Shown: piece after piece, positions 48,925-57,688 of the stretch
Position numbering within the stretch: position 1 is the stretch's first letter
How the letters are laid out: each line of letters begins with the position of its first letter
NCBI RefSeq assembly: GCF_000196615.1
Contig: NC_014306.1
Coordinates: 1,736,001 to 1,800,000 of the forward strand
Direction of reading: 5' to 3'
Length of the DNA stretch: 64,000 bases
From: Erwinia billingiae Eb661
GTDB taxonomy: Bacteria > Pseudomonadota > Gammaproteobacteria > Enterobacterales > Enterobacteriaceae
Translations under genes and position numbers: made by a program
The notes under the pieces: generated by a model
What the model saw: only the letters and a program-made list of their open reading frames with translations
Databases searched by the model: none
Told to the model about the DNA's origin: nothing

Positions 48925-49101
48925 ATGTGGGCTAAAAAGCATTGCAAGGGGTGCGGGAAACGGCGGGGATGGATCGAACGACTGGCGGGGCTTGATGACG
49001 AACTCTGTGATAACTGCTATTACCGTTTCTTTACTTCACTTCGTGAACGCCACGATGACGAGCAGGAAAGCACGCAGAAAAACAGCCCTGACGAGGATTG
49101 A
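48925..49101 (+). CDS. Small double-CxxC zinc-knuckle protein (58 aa)
   Basis: Reads MWAKKHCKGCGKRRGW, then a 20-residue spacer to LCDNCYYRFF and an acidic tail ending KNSPDED. Two CxxC pairs (residues 7/10 and 28/31) predict a C4 zinc ribbon. Only CAGGGA lies close upstream as ribosome site. The 177-bp ORF is below common length cut-offs. Resembles small phage zinc-finger proteins; family not recognised. Confidence 0.6.
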   Translation: MWAKKHCKGCGKRRGWIERLAGLDDELCDNCYYRFFTSLRERHDDEQESTQKNSPDED

Positions 49102-49149
49102 CGTCCCGCCACGAAGCCAGTTGAAATCAATTAAAAGTGAGCAGCCATA

Positions 49150-49178
49150 AAAAAAACCGGCCATAAAGACCGGTTTAA
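49150..49178 (-). terminator. Terminator of the small Zn-finger gene 49267-49479
   Basis: AAACCGG/CCGGTTT (49154-49160 and 49170-49176); the reverse strand runs into eight T. Confidence 0.7.
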
Positions 49179-49266
49179 GCTGTGTGTTATCTTTGTTTTT
49201 ATCCGTCAGCTTGCAGCATCCGGTGAGGTATTATCGGCAGCTGCCCGCAAATCATGAATGTCAGCG

Positions 49267-49479
49267 TCATTCGCCGTGGATACGTTGTTTCATCTCACGC
49301 TGGTGCTTGGAGTAGTCTTCGCCACAGTCAGCGGAGCAGAACGCGCTGTTGGGCACTACCGATTCATCTTCACACCAGATGCATTTGCCGTCAGGACTGG
49401 TGATCACCGGCTGCCGGGCTGACATGGCTGCCGTGATAAGGGCTTCCTCACGTTCTTGCGCTAAATCTACATCGTCCAT
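49267..49479 (-). CDS. Small DksA/TraR-like C4 zinc-finger protein
   Basis: 70 aa: an acidic helical N-terminus (MDDVDLAQEREEALITAAMS) then a zinc finger with Cys pairs CIWC and CSADC, followed by EDYSKHQREMKQRIHGE. Strong SD AGGAGGAGA. The layout is that of small TraR/DksA-type proteins found in prophages and cryptic regions; binding to RNA polymerase is possible but not shown. Confidence 0.72.
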   Translation of the reverse strand: MDDVDLAQEREEALITAAMSARQPVITSPDGKCIWCEDESVVPNSAFCSADCGEDYSKHQREMKQRIHGE

Positions 49480-49640
49480 TGCTTCTCCTCCTGTGAAACT
49501 TTACCGGTTTGGTTGAAGGGCCTGTACGCCGTCTTCAACCATGATGCGAAATCACATACTTTAATAAAACTTCTCAACACTATTAAAGTCAGGGCGACTA
49601 TTATAGCCAAAGCGCATTCCCCTGCAAATTTTTCGCATCT

Positions 49641-49660
49641 GCAGACTTTCCTGAGTCTGC
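49641..49660. other. Inverted repeat in intergenic gap
   Basis: GCAGACT/AGTCTGC with a 6-nt loop. No T-run on either strand. Confidence 0.35.
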
Positions 49661-49849
49661 GGTAGGAAGATTGCCTGTGGGCGTGGGTGTGACAGCTAAT
49701 GTGCTGATATTCAACCTGTATTTATGACATTGCCAAACGAATTACGGGAGGATAAATAAGCCTTTGCGGAGGTGTGTTGTCGTCATAAATAAAAATCCGC
49801 AGCGCGCGATGATAATAATTATATATTACGAATAAAGCATTAAATGCAG

Positions 49850-49875
49850 GCCCTGATAATCATTATTATCAGGGC
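49850..49875. other. Perfect 11-bp inverted repeat before DUF2000 gene end
   Basis: GCCCTGATAAT-CATT-ATTATCAGGGC, a 26-bp perfect hairpin 48 bp downstream of the DUF2000 stop. It has no adjacent T-run. The gap 49480-49923 otherwise shows only AT-rich sequence (49800-49850) and no gene. Confidence 0.5.
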
Positions 49876-49923
49876 GGGATAAGCGCTCGACGGCAAAAAA
49901 TGAAATCAGCAAGTCACAAGGGT

Positions 49924-50331
49924 TTAACCAAATAGCTTTAGCTTTCCGGTGAGTTTACGCAGCGCTTTTTTCTCGCCAACGATGCCCAGGCCTAAATGCT
50001 GAAGTTGGTCAGTCGGGATCTGTCTGACGGCTGCTGAAAATGCGGCGTAGTCGACGGTCATCTGTCCTTCAACCGGGAACAAAATGGTATCGAAACCCTG
50101 TTCGGCACACTGACCGACCAATGATGCCAGCTGTTCATCACTGGCCGACAGCACCGGAATACCCACCGGGATCAGTCCTGGCCAGGCTTTTTCATCGCCA
50201 TCAACCAGCTCTGTCCCGACAAATTGGGGATGGCGCTGCCCGAGAGTAAGGGAAATCACCGCCGCCGCATTAGCGGCTTTGCCGGCGGGCAGGTCGGCAT
50301 TCAGGATAACTACACAGCGTAAATCGTTCAT
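49924..50331 (-). CDS. DUF2000 domain protein
   Basis: 135 aa; N-terminal RCVVILNADLPAGKAANAAAVISLTLG, the phosphate-loop-like start of the DUF2000/PTH2-like fold. Function unknown. Lies downstream of, and codirectional with, an AraC regulator (88-bp gap), an arrangement I recall for this family. Confidence 0.8.
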   Translation of the reverse strand: MNDLRCVVILNADLPAGKAANAAAVISLTLGQRHPQFVGTELVDGDEKAWPGLIPVGIPVLSASDEQLASLVGQCAEQGFDTILFPVEGQMTVDYAAFSAAVRQIPTDQLQHLGLGIVGEKKALRKLTGKLKLFG

Positions 50332-50419
50332 TGGGCTCTTCTTTAGGCAGGTAAAAACAGCAGGGTAGGGGATTGCTCAAGCGCCGTCTGGAAGATTTGT
50401 GCAGAGAGGCAAGTTGAAT

Positions 50420-51250
50420 TTAAAGCGGCGTACAGCCTTGCTGATAGCGAGCCGGAGTTAACTGATAGGCGCGACGGAACCAGCGACCGAGATGGCTTTG
50501 GTCTGCAAAGCCCAGCTGGGCAGCCACGTTCGCCGGTGAAACGCCCTCAGCCAGTAACCGGCGTGCATGGGTGAGGCGCAGCTGGATCAGCCAGGCATGG
50601 GGCGGCAGGCCAAACTGGGCCTGAAACTCACGAGACAGACGAAAGCGATCAACTTCTAATGCCTGCGCCATATCACTCAGACCAATATTGTCGTGCAGAT
50701 GATCGCTCAACCAGTCTCTGGCCTTCAGCGCCAGCGACGTTTCAACCTTCGGGGTAACCATCGACTGTCGCCAGTGCTGATGCTGGGTCAGTGCGGCAAA
50801 CAGCTGCTGCATTGCCGCCTCCTTCACAATCTTTAACTCGCGGTCATACAGGCACTGAAAGGCATGGAACGTTGCGTGGGCCAGTCGGCGATCGCCGGAA
50901 AGCGTGCGGGCAAAATTCAGTTCAAAGCTGTCCGGAACATTGCCAAACACGGCTGCCAGCTGCTGGCGCATAAAGTCGGCATCGATATACAGCATCCGGT
51001 AGGTAAAGCCGATGTCATCAATGGCATCACCATCGTGCAGCTCACCCGGCTCAAGCAGAAAAACCGTACCGGGCCGACTCTGATGTTTCTTTCGGCGGGA
51101 GTGAAACTGTTGCACTCCCTGTTCGGTCACGCCAACCAGGTAGGTATCGTGCCAGTGCGGATCGTAGGCATGACCAGTGAAATGGGCACGGATCGCTTCC
51201 ACCGGCATCTCATTATCTCTGGAAAGCTGCACCCAACCTGGCGTATTCAT
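50420..51250 (-). CDS. AraC-family transcriptional regulator
   Basis: 276 aa from ATG 51250 (a GTG one codon upstream is possible). N-terminal cupin ligand domain with HWHD and LLEPGELHDGDA; C-terminal double HTH (DMAQALEVDRFRLSREFQAQFG; NVAAQLGFADQSHLGRWFRRAYQLTPARYQQ). Target unknown; the adjacent DUF2000 gene or the divergent efflux operon are candidates. Confidence 0.88.
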   Translation of the reverse strand: MNTPGWVQLSRDNEMPVEAIRAHFTGHAYDPHWHDTYLVGVTEQGVQQFHSRRKKHQSRPGTVFLLEPGELHDGDAIDDIGFTYRMLYIDADFMRQQLAAVFGNVPDSFELNFARTLSGDRRLAHATFHAFQCLYDRELKIVKEAAMQQLFAALTQHQHWRQSMVTPKVETSLALKARDWLSDHLHDNIGLSDMAQALEVDRFRLSREFQAQFGLPPHAWLIQLRLTHARRLLAEGVSPANVAAQLGFADQSHLGRWFRRAYQLTPARYQQGCTPL

Positions 51251-51420
51251 CACTCTGGCTCCCGTGGCGTTGTCCTGAGCAGGGTAAATTCTGCAGTAAA
51301 CCCTGGCAACCGTTTGTTGATGACCTCATAGCGAAAACGCGGGTCTAAAAACGTAACTATTTCTCCATTTATTTACGTTTTTGTCACACCTTTCGCTTTC
51401 TAACGACTATGATCCTTGCA

Positions 51421-51454
51421 TATAATTACCGCCATTATTTAGTTAGACCTCTAA
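51421..51454 (+). promoter_or_regulatory. Promoter and possible MarR operator of efflux operon
   Basis: TATAAT at 51421-51426 (weak -35 TTTCTA at 51397-51402) is followed by TTAGA-CC-TCTAA (51443-51454), a perfect palindrome just past the expected start site, suited to autorepression by the MarR protein encoded next. Confidence 0.55.
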
Positions 51455-51472
51455 TTATCAGGCCTCTATATT

Positions 51473-51904
51473 TTGAACGCTCAGGAAGTCAACTTTTCCC
51501 GCTTACTCCATTTGACGGCCCATGCCTGGCGTCAGGCGATCGATCGCCGAATGAAAGACAACGGACTGAGCATGAGCAGCTGGATGGCGGTGGCCACCAT
51601 TGCCATTCAGGAAACGCCAATCACCCAGAAAGAGCTGGCTCAGGCGCTGGGGCTGGAAGATGCCAGCGTGGTTCCCCTGATCGATCGCCTGGTTAAGCAA
51701 CAGCTGGTCCAACGCTTTCAGCCGGAAGAGGATCGGCGCAAGCGTCTGCTGCACGTCACGCCGCAAGGTAACGCGCTGTATCAAAAGCTGAAGGTCGAAG
51801 CGGATAGCCTGCGCAATGAACTGCTGGCCGACATCAACAGCGATGAACTGGCCATTACCCAACGCGTGCTACAGCGTCTGCTGAAAGCCACCGAGGCGAA
51901 ATAA
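51473..51904 (+). CDS. MarR-family regulator of the efflux operon
   Basis: 143 aa winged-helix repressor starting at TTG 51473 (MNAQEVNFSRLLHLTAHAWR). HTH ITQKELAQALGLEDASVVPLIDRLVKQQLV and wing RFQPEEDRRKRLLHVT are typical of MarR/SlyA/EmrR. The pump gene begins 1 bp after its stop, so it is the first gene of the operon and probably represses it until a phenolic or other ligand binds. Confidence 0.88.
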   Translation: MNAQEVNFSRLLHLTAHAWRQAIDRRMKDNGLSMSSWMAVATIAIQETPITQKELAQALGLEDASVVPLIDRLVKQQLVQRFQPEEDRRKRLLHVTPQGNALYQKLKVEADSLRNELLADINSDELAITQRVLQRLLKATEAK

Positions 51905-51905
51905 C

Positions 51906-53603
51906 ATGCGCGGTACCCGACCCGATCCTTTCGCGCCGCGCGAGTGGGCACCAGGCGAAAAACCGATGCTGCCGGGATCGCCTTCCACACCGCTGCATCC
52001 CACCCATAAACGCATCGCCTTTGGCATCATCGGCCTGTTAATTTCTATTACAGGCGCGCTAAGTAATGCGCTGGTGACGGCGAATCTTACTAATCTGCAG
52101 GGCGTGTTCGGTGCCTACAGCAACGAAATTGCCTGGCTGCCCGCGGTGTATGTGATGGGGAACATCTCCATCAACTTGTTGTTGGTCAAATTCCGCCAGC
52201 AATTTGGCCTCCGCGCCTTCACCGAAGCCTTCCTGGTACTGTATGTGCTGGTGTCGTTTTTCCATCTGCTGGTCAATGACCTCAGCTCGGCCATTATTGT
52301 TCGCACCGCCCACGGCATGGTCGGCGCGGCGCTCAGCTCGTTGGGCATTTATTACCAGGTGCAGGCCTGGCCGGCGAAACACCGCCTGAAAGCCCTGACT
52401 ATCGGCTTAGGCGCATCGCAACTGGCGATCCCGCTGGCGCGTCTGTTCTCGACAGAGCTTTTGCAGCTGGATGAGTGGCGCGGTCTGTATCTGTTTGAGC
52501 TGGGCCTGGCGATGATATGCCTGGGCGCGGTGCTGGTTTTAAAACTGCCACCCGGCGATCGCATCAAGGTCTTTGAGAAAAAAGACTTCCTGACCTTTAT
52601 GCTGATGGCGCCCGGCATGGCGCTGTTCTGCGGCGTGCTGTCGCTGGGCCGCATTGAATGGTGGACCAGCACGCCGTGGCTGGGCATCTGCCTGGCATTG
52701 GGGCTGGTGCTGGTGATTGCCGCCGTGGTGCTGGAACATAACCGCAGTAACCCGCTGATCAATACCCGATGGCTGCGAACCGGGGCGATTTTCCGGCTGG
52801 GCATCGTGATGATCATGCTGCGCGTCACGCTGGCGGAGCAGAATACTGGCGCAATTGGCTATCTGCAGCAGGTCGGCCTGCTGAACGATCAGATGCAGCA
52901 CCTTGCGATGGCGATCCTGGCGGGCGTGGTGACGGGGATTGTGGTCAGCGCCCTGACCATCAACGTTAAGCACCTGAGCTGGCCGATTGTCATGTCGCTG
53001 CTGTTGATCATCGTGGCCTCATTGATGGATTCACAGTCCAGCCCGCTGACGCGTGCAAACAATATGTATTTCAGCCAGTTTCTGCTGGGCTTTAGCAGCA
53101 CCTTCTTTATTGCCCCGGCGCTGTTGCTGAATATTGGCAGCGTGGTGACGCAACCCAAAAACCTGGTCAGTCTGGTGGTGCTGTTTGGCATGAGCCAGAA
53201 CATTGGCGGCCTGATGGGCTCTGCCCTGTTGGGAACGTTCCAGACCTGGCGGGAAAAATATCACTCCAGCCTGCTGGCCGATCAGTTGTCGTATCTCAAT
53301 CCGAATGTCACCGACAGGCTGACCCAATACACCAATCTGTTTAACAGCTTTATTGGCGACAACGCGTTGCGCAGTGCGGAGGGCGCGGTGCAGCTGCAAA
53401 CCGTCGCCACGCTGCAGGCCAGTGTGCTGGCCTATAACGATACCTATCTGCTGACGGCGGGCATGGCGTTTATCACCCTGATCTGGGTGCTGTGGCGTTT
53501 GTCACGGCTGCGCTATCTCAACTGGCAGCAGGCAAAACGTGAAGCAGCAGCCGAACTGCGCGCAATGCAACAATCCACATCTTCGATTAGCACGGGGCAA
53601 TAA
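51906..53603 (+). CDS. DHA2-type MFS multidrug efflux pump
   Basis: 565 aa with ~14 helices, the DHA2/EmrB-FarB layout, preceded by a ~38-residue soluble N-terminal segment. Seen: GLLISITGALSNALVTANLTNLQG, RTAHGMVGAALSSLG. Forms the inner-membrane part of a tripartite exporter with the next two genes; substrate not predictable. Stop overlaps the next start (TAATG). Confidence 0.88.
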   Translation: MRGTRPDPFAPREWAPGEKPMLPGSPSTPLHPTHKRIAFGIIGLLISITGALSNALVTANLTNLQGVFGAYSNEIAWLPAVYVMGNISINLLLVKFRQQFGLRAFTEAFLVLYVLVSFFHLLVNDLSSAIIVRTAHGMVGAALSSLGIYYQVQAWPAKHRLKALTIGLGASQLAIPLARLFSTELLQLDEWRGLYLFELGLAMICLGAVLVLKLPPGDRIKVFEKKDFLTFMLMAPGMALFCGVLSLGRIEWWTSTPWLGICLALGLVLVIAAVVLEHNRSNPLINTRWLRTGAIFRLGIVMIMLRVTLAEQNTGAIGYLQQVGLLNDQMQHLAMAILAGVVTGIVVSALTINVKHLSWPIVMSLLLIIVASLMDSQSSPLTRANNMYFSQFLLGFSSTFFIAPALLLNIGSVVTQPKNLVSLVVLFGMSQNIGGLMGSALLGTFQTWREKYHSSLLADQLSYLNPNVTDRLTQYTNLFNSFIGDNALRSAEGAVQLQTVATLQASVLAYNDTYLLTAGMAFITLIWVLWRLSRLRYLNWQQAKREAAAELRAMQQSTSSISTGQ

Positions 53604-54697
53604 TGAGTCAGCAGGAACAGAGCCAAATCTCTGAGCGTGAAAGAACCAACAGACTGCGTATTATCTCGATCGCCTTTGGCGCAGGCATTGCCTTAGTCGG
53701 CGTACTGGTGATCCTTTATGCCTGGCAACTTCCCCCGTTTACCAGCCAGATCCAGTCGACCGAAAACGCCTATGTCCGGGGTCAGGTCACCTTTATCAGC
53801 CCGCAGGTGAACGGTTACCTGACGTCGGTTGACGTGCTGGATTATCAGCCCGTCCGACAGGGCGATCTGCTGATGACCATTGATGACCGCATCTATAACC
53901 AGAAGGTGCACCAGGCGGACGCGCAGGTGGCGATGAAAAAAGCGGCGCTGGCCAACAACATTCAGCAACGCCGCAGCGCCCAGGCGGTGATCGAACGCAA
54001 TCAGGCCGCGCTGCAAAATGCCAAAGCGCAGGCGGTCAAAAGCGGCCTGGATTTGAAGCGCGTCGAAAATCTGGTTTCTGACGGCTCGTTATCGATCCGT
54101 GAGGGCGATGCCTCCCGCGCCAGCAACAGCCAGACCATGGCCGATGTACAGCAGGCGAAAGCGACGCTGGACGTTTCGCGTCAGGATCTGCAAACGGTGA
54201 TCGTCAATCGTGCTTCGCTGGAAGCCGATGTCGCTAGTGCGGAGGCGGCGCTGGAGCTGACCCAGATCGATCTGGCTAACACCAAAATCATCGCCCCACG
54301 CGACGGCCAACTGGGACAGATTTCTGTGCGCCAGGGCGCATATGTCACGGCGGGCACGCGGCTGACCTCAGTGGTACCAAAACAGCTGTGGGTGGTCGCC
54401 AATATGAAAGAAACCCAGATGGCGCGCATCAGGCCAGGCCTGCCGGTGAACTTTACGGTCGATGCGCTGAACGAAGAGCGCTTTGAGGGTGAGGTTGAAT
54501 ATATCTCGCCTGCCGCCGGGTCTGAATTCAGCGCCATCTCGCCGGATAACGCCACCGGGAACTTTGTGAAGATTGCTCAGCGTATTCCGGTGCGCATCAA
54601 AATCACCAGCGATAATGCTGCACACTTGCGTCCGGGCATGTCCGTCGAAGTGAATATTGATACGTCAGGCGAGCATGACGCGCAGGAGGCGAAGTAA
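53603..54697 (+). CDS. HlyD/EmrA-type periplasmic adaptor
   Basis: 364 aa membrane-fusion protein: one N-terminal helix (about 22-44), biotinyl-lipoyl half-motif (TFISPQVNGYLTSVDVLDYQPV), alpha-hairpin coiled coil (about 90-210) and beta-barrel (IIAPRDGQLGQISVRQGAYV). Connects the MFS pump to the outer-membrane factor. Confidence 0.9.
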   Translation: MSQQEQSQISERERTNRLRIISIAFGAGIALVGVLVILYAWQLPPFTSQIQSTENAYVRGQVTFISPQVNGYLTSVDVLDYQPVRQGDLLMTIDDRIYNQKVHQADAQVAMKKAALANNIQQRRSAQAVIERNQAALQNAKAQAVKSGLDLKRVENLVSDGSLSIREGDASRASNSQTMADVQQAKATLDVSRQDLQTVIVNRASLEADVASAEAALELTQIDLANTKIIAPRDGQLGQISVRQGAYVTAGTRLTSVVPKQLWVVANMKETQMARIRPGLPVNFTVDALNEERFEGEVEYISPAAGSEFSAISPDNATGNFVKIAQRIPVRIKITSDNAAHLRPGMSVEVNIDTSGEHDAQEAK

Positions 54698-56070
54698 TGC
54701 GTTGGTCAACCTCACTGCTGGCGGCATTGTTGACCGCGCTGTTGGCAGGCTGTGCAACGGAAGTCGACAAAGCGCCGGGATCGCTGCCGATCCCTCAGCA
54801 ATGGCGAAATCAGGTCGGGCCATCCTCTGCGGTGGAAGCCAACTGGTGGCGCGCCTTTGGTGATGCGGATCTGAACCGTCTGGTTGAGCAGGCGTTGCGC
54901 AATAACCTCGATATTCTTACTGCCCGTTCGCGGGTCGATCAGTATCGCGCGGAATTGCGTGGGGCGCAGGGGGACAACTTTCCCACCTTAGATGCCGGCG
55001 TTGCGGCCTCCCATGCGCGGGCGCTCTCATCGGTGACCGGCCAACCTTACGAATACGCGGTGTTCCAGGGGCTGCTGCAGGCGAATTATGAGGTGGATTT
55101 GTGGGGCGCGCGGAGCAGCAGTATTGATGCCGCAAAAGCCACGCTGGCCGCCCAACAGGCTGCCGCCTCTGCCGCTGAGTTAACCGTCGCCAGTTCGGTG
55201 GCTTCCGGTTACATGACGCTGGTCTCGCTGGATGAACAGCTGCAGGTTACGCAGGCGACGCTTGCCTCGCGGGAAGATTCCTCCAAACTGGCCCAGCGCC
55301 AGTATGAAACCGGCTATACCTCGAAACTCGAGTGGGTGCAGGCAGAATCCGAACTGCAAACGGCGAAAGCCCAGGTCCCGGTGTTGCAGCATCAGATCGC
55401 ACAGCAAGAAAACGCGTTAAGCATTCTGGTGGGGATGAACCCAAGAGCGATTGCGCGACAAGGTCATCACGTTGCGCCGCAAACGCTGCCATCAGTGTTG
55501 CCTTCCGAACTGCTGCAGCGCCGGCCGGACATTGTTCAGGCTGAACGTCTGCTGCTGGCGGCCGACAGCTCGCTGGGATCCTCCCGGGCCAAATTACTGC
55601 CGTCGCTGAATCTGACCGCCACCGGCACAATGCAAAGTTCCGTGCTGCATCAGCTGATCGACGATCCTTTCCGCCTGTGGAGCATTGGTGGCAGCGTGCT
55701 TGCGCCGTTGCTGAACCGGGAAGCGTTAACCGCTCAGGTGGATGTATCGATGGCCTCACGGAATCAGGCGCTGTACAGCTATGAAAAGGTGGTCCGCAAC
55801 GCCTTCAGTGAAGTGAATAACGATCTGGATGCGATAGATCGCTATAAGCAGCAGCTGGCAGAGCTGCAACAGCAGCAACAGGTCGTCAGCGAAGCACTGC
55901 GTATTTCCCGTAATCGCTATCAGAATGGTTATGCGTCGTATCTTGATGAGCTGGATGCGCAGCGCACCCTGTTCACCACTCAGCTGAACGTGGTACAGGT
56001 GAAAAACAATTTACTGCTGGCACAGATTGATCTCTACCGCGCGTTAGGTGGCGGCTGGAATCCGCAATAA
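54697..56070 (+). CDS. NodT-type outer-membrane efflux lipoprotein
   Basis: 457 aa TolC-like factor. Signal peptide with lipobox LLAGC (Cys19), then two OEP repeats (about 60-240 and 260-455). Typical family text: NWWRAFGDADLNRLVEQALRNN, LQRRPDIVQAERLLLAADSSL. Overlaps the adaptor gene (TAATG), so marR-MFS-HlyD-NodT is a single unit with its own outer-membrane channel. Confidence 0.9.
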   Translation: MRWSTSLLAALLTALLAGCATEVDKAPGSLPIPQQWRNQVGPSSAVEANWWRAFGDADLNRLVEQALRNNLDILTARSRVDQYRAELRGAQGDNFPTLDAGVAASHARALSSVTGQPYEYAVFQGLLQANYEVDLWGARSSSIDAAKATLAAQQAAASAAELTVASSVASGYMTLVSLDEQLQVTQATLASREDSSKLAQRQYETGYTSKLEWVQAESELQTAKAQVPVLQHQIAQQENALSILVGMNPRAIARQGHHVAPQTLPSVLPSELLQRRPDIVQAERLLLAADSSLGSSRAKLLPSLNLTATGTMQSSVLHQLIDDPFRLWSIGGSVLAPLLNREALTAQVDVSMASRNQALYSYEKVVRNAFSEVNNDLDAIDRYKQQLAELQQQQQVVSEALRISRNRYQNGYASYLDELDAQRTLFTTQLNVVQVKNNLLLAQIDLYRALGGGWNPQ

Positions 56071-56361
56071 CCATTTCGCAGGCGGACAGGGACAGCGTCC
56101 GCTGATTTTCCTCTTTAAATACTGCCTTTCCGATCTGTGGTGGCGAAAAATCCACCCAGAATCCTCCGTAACAGTTATTCATGCTGATTAAAGTAGGCCT
56201 GTACTATTTGTGGACTTTTGCGCTTCGCATTCTTTAGCAACGGGTGCTATTATGCGCGCCATTATATTAAATAAACGCCACTAATGGCCGTTAATTGATT
56301 TTGGTGTTGCGACGTTTTTAACAACACACTGCCTATTTTTAAACAAATTTTAGGGTTATCT

Positions 56362-56748
56362 ATGTATAAGAATCGTGTTATTCCTGCGCTGGCTATCGTA
56401 TTTGCGCTGGCGGGTTGTGCCCGCACCGAACCTGTTCATAACATCAATGAAACTGTTTCCTTACAGTACAGCAATGAACAGCTGAAAGACGCCATCATTC
56501 AGGCCGGCCTGTCCCGTCAATGGGTGATGACGCCAGCCGCACCGGGGGTTATCAACGGCCATCTGTCACAGCGTGGACACACGGCGGATATTCGGGTGAC
56601 CTATTCTTCCGGCAGCTACAGCATCAATTATGTCAGCAGCAGTAATTTGAAAGCGAGACGCGGTCAAATCCACAAAAATTATAATCACTGGATCAGCAAC
56701 CTCGACCAGGATATTAAGCTGCGCCTCGCGTCTCAGGCTGCTAAATAA
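56362..56748 (+). CDS. Small lipoprotein upstream of APE cluster
   Basis: 128 aa; signal peptide MYKNRVIPALAIVFALAGC with lipidated Cys19, +2 Ala (outer-membrane sorting). The mature part (SRQWVMTPAAPGVINGHLSQ; DIRVTYSSGSYSINYVSSSNL) resembles small enteric beta-rich lipoproteins. Separated from apeC by a hairpin and 211 bp, so it is probably its own unit. Function unknown. The 291-bp gap before it contains only a weak GCGGAC/GTCCGC hairpin near 56087-56107. Confidence 0.75.
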   Translation: MYKNRVIPALAIVFALAGCARTEPVHNINETVSLQYSNEQLKDAIIQAGLSRQWVMTPAAPGVINGHLSQRGHTADIRVTYSSGSYSINYVSSSNLKARRGQIHKNYNHWISNLDQDIKLRLASQAAK

Positions 56749-56797
56749 GCAAACGATCTGTTTATCCTCAAAAAATGCATCAGTAGTGTTAAAGAAT

Positions 56798-56821
56798 AAG
56801 GATTGTCTGCCGACAATCCTT
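56798..56821 (+). terminator. Hairpin between lipoprotein gene and apeC
   Basis: Perfect 10-bp stem AAGGATTGTC/GACAATCCTT with a TGCC loop. Poor T-run on the + strand (TTCAG), better on the other. Possible terminator or attenuator ahead of the pigment operon. Confidence 0.5.
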
Positions 56822-56959
56822 TCAGACAGCCCGTTGGGATAAACCAGAGACTCCCCGCAATTGCGGGTAAATCCGAGTGCTTTTCGGACCAGGCTGGCGC
56901 TATGCTTAGCGGAATGTTCTGCCCTGCAGTTAGCGGAACGCCTTGAGAAGATTGGACGT

Positions 56960-57688
56960 ATGAAATTAGCTTTTACACCCCTCGACTGGCAGGCCAGCGC
57001 ACCGGGACTGAACGAGCAGGCCGACTGGCAACAGTGGGCCTGCCAGACTCCCGAGATTGATGCCTCCCGGCCGATGGCCAAAACACGCTTTCTGCCGATG
57101 ATGACGGCCCGACGACTGATGGGCGGAAGCCGCGCAGCCGTAGAAAGTGGTCTGGCCTTGATGGCGCGCCAGCGGGTCGATGCCATTGTGTTTACCAGCC
57201 GCCACGGCGAACTGGAGCGAAATCTGCGGATCCTTACCTCTCTGGCGAAGGAAGAAAGCCTTTCACCCACTGATTTCGCTATGTCGGTACACAATGCCGC
57301 CGTCGGCAGCCTGACGATTGCCGCCGCCGCGCCGCTGGTCAGTACCTCACTGGCCGCGGGCGTGGACTCTTTTCAGCAGGGGCTGGTCGAAGTCAGCGCG
57401 CTGCATTCCGCCGGTTACCAGCAGGTATTGCTGGTGGATTTTGACGGCGCGATCCCCGAATTTTATCACCCTCATGTCGCTGAGGGCGCGATGCACAGTC
57501 CTTATGCCGTCGCCTTATTACTGGCGGCGGGTGACGCCTGTTGCTGCCAGTCCAGCCCGGCCGACAATCAGGAAGCGGGCGGTTTGCCGCAAAGCCTGCT
57601 GTTTATCCATGCCTGGCTGGCCCGAACCTGTGCTTTTACTCTGAAAGGCGATCGGCTCAACTGGGCCTGGGAGTGTCGCTATGACTGA
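56960..57688 (+). CDS. apeC: APE ketosynthase chain-length-factor subunit ApeC
   Basis: 242 aa thiolase-fold protein from ATG 56960 (GAGAAG ribosome site); a longer frame from 56861 is rejected. Where a ketosynthase has its Cys nucleophile, this has VHNAAVGSLTIA (about 110-121), so it is a non-catalytic chain-length factor that pairs with ketosynthase ApeO. It is shorter than a full ketosynthase, as in other APE clusters. First visible gene of the cluster; overlaps apeD by 8 bp. Confidence 0.87.
   Translation: MKLAFTPLDWQASAPGLNEQADWQQWACQTPEIDASRPMAKTRFLPMMTARRLMGGSRAAVESGLALMARQRVDAIVFTSRHGELERNLRILTSLAKEESLSPTDFAMSVHNAAVGSLTIAAAAPLVSTSLAAGVDSFQQGLVEVSALHSAGYQQVLLVDFDGAIPEFYHPHVAEGAMHSPYAVALLLAAGDACCCQSSPADNQEAGGLPQSLLFIHAWLARTCAFTLKGDRLNWAWECRYD

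Noticed and set aside
48670..48942. 90-aa reverse ORF between the STM2901-type gene and the zinc-knuckle gene
   Set aside because: No Shine-Dalgarno and no recognised family; its start overlaps the better-supported 58-aa zinc-knuckle ORF. It could be a gene remnant; a protein search would decide.
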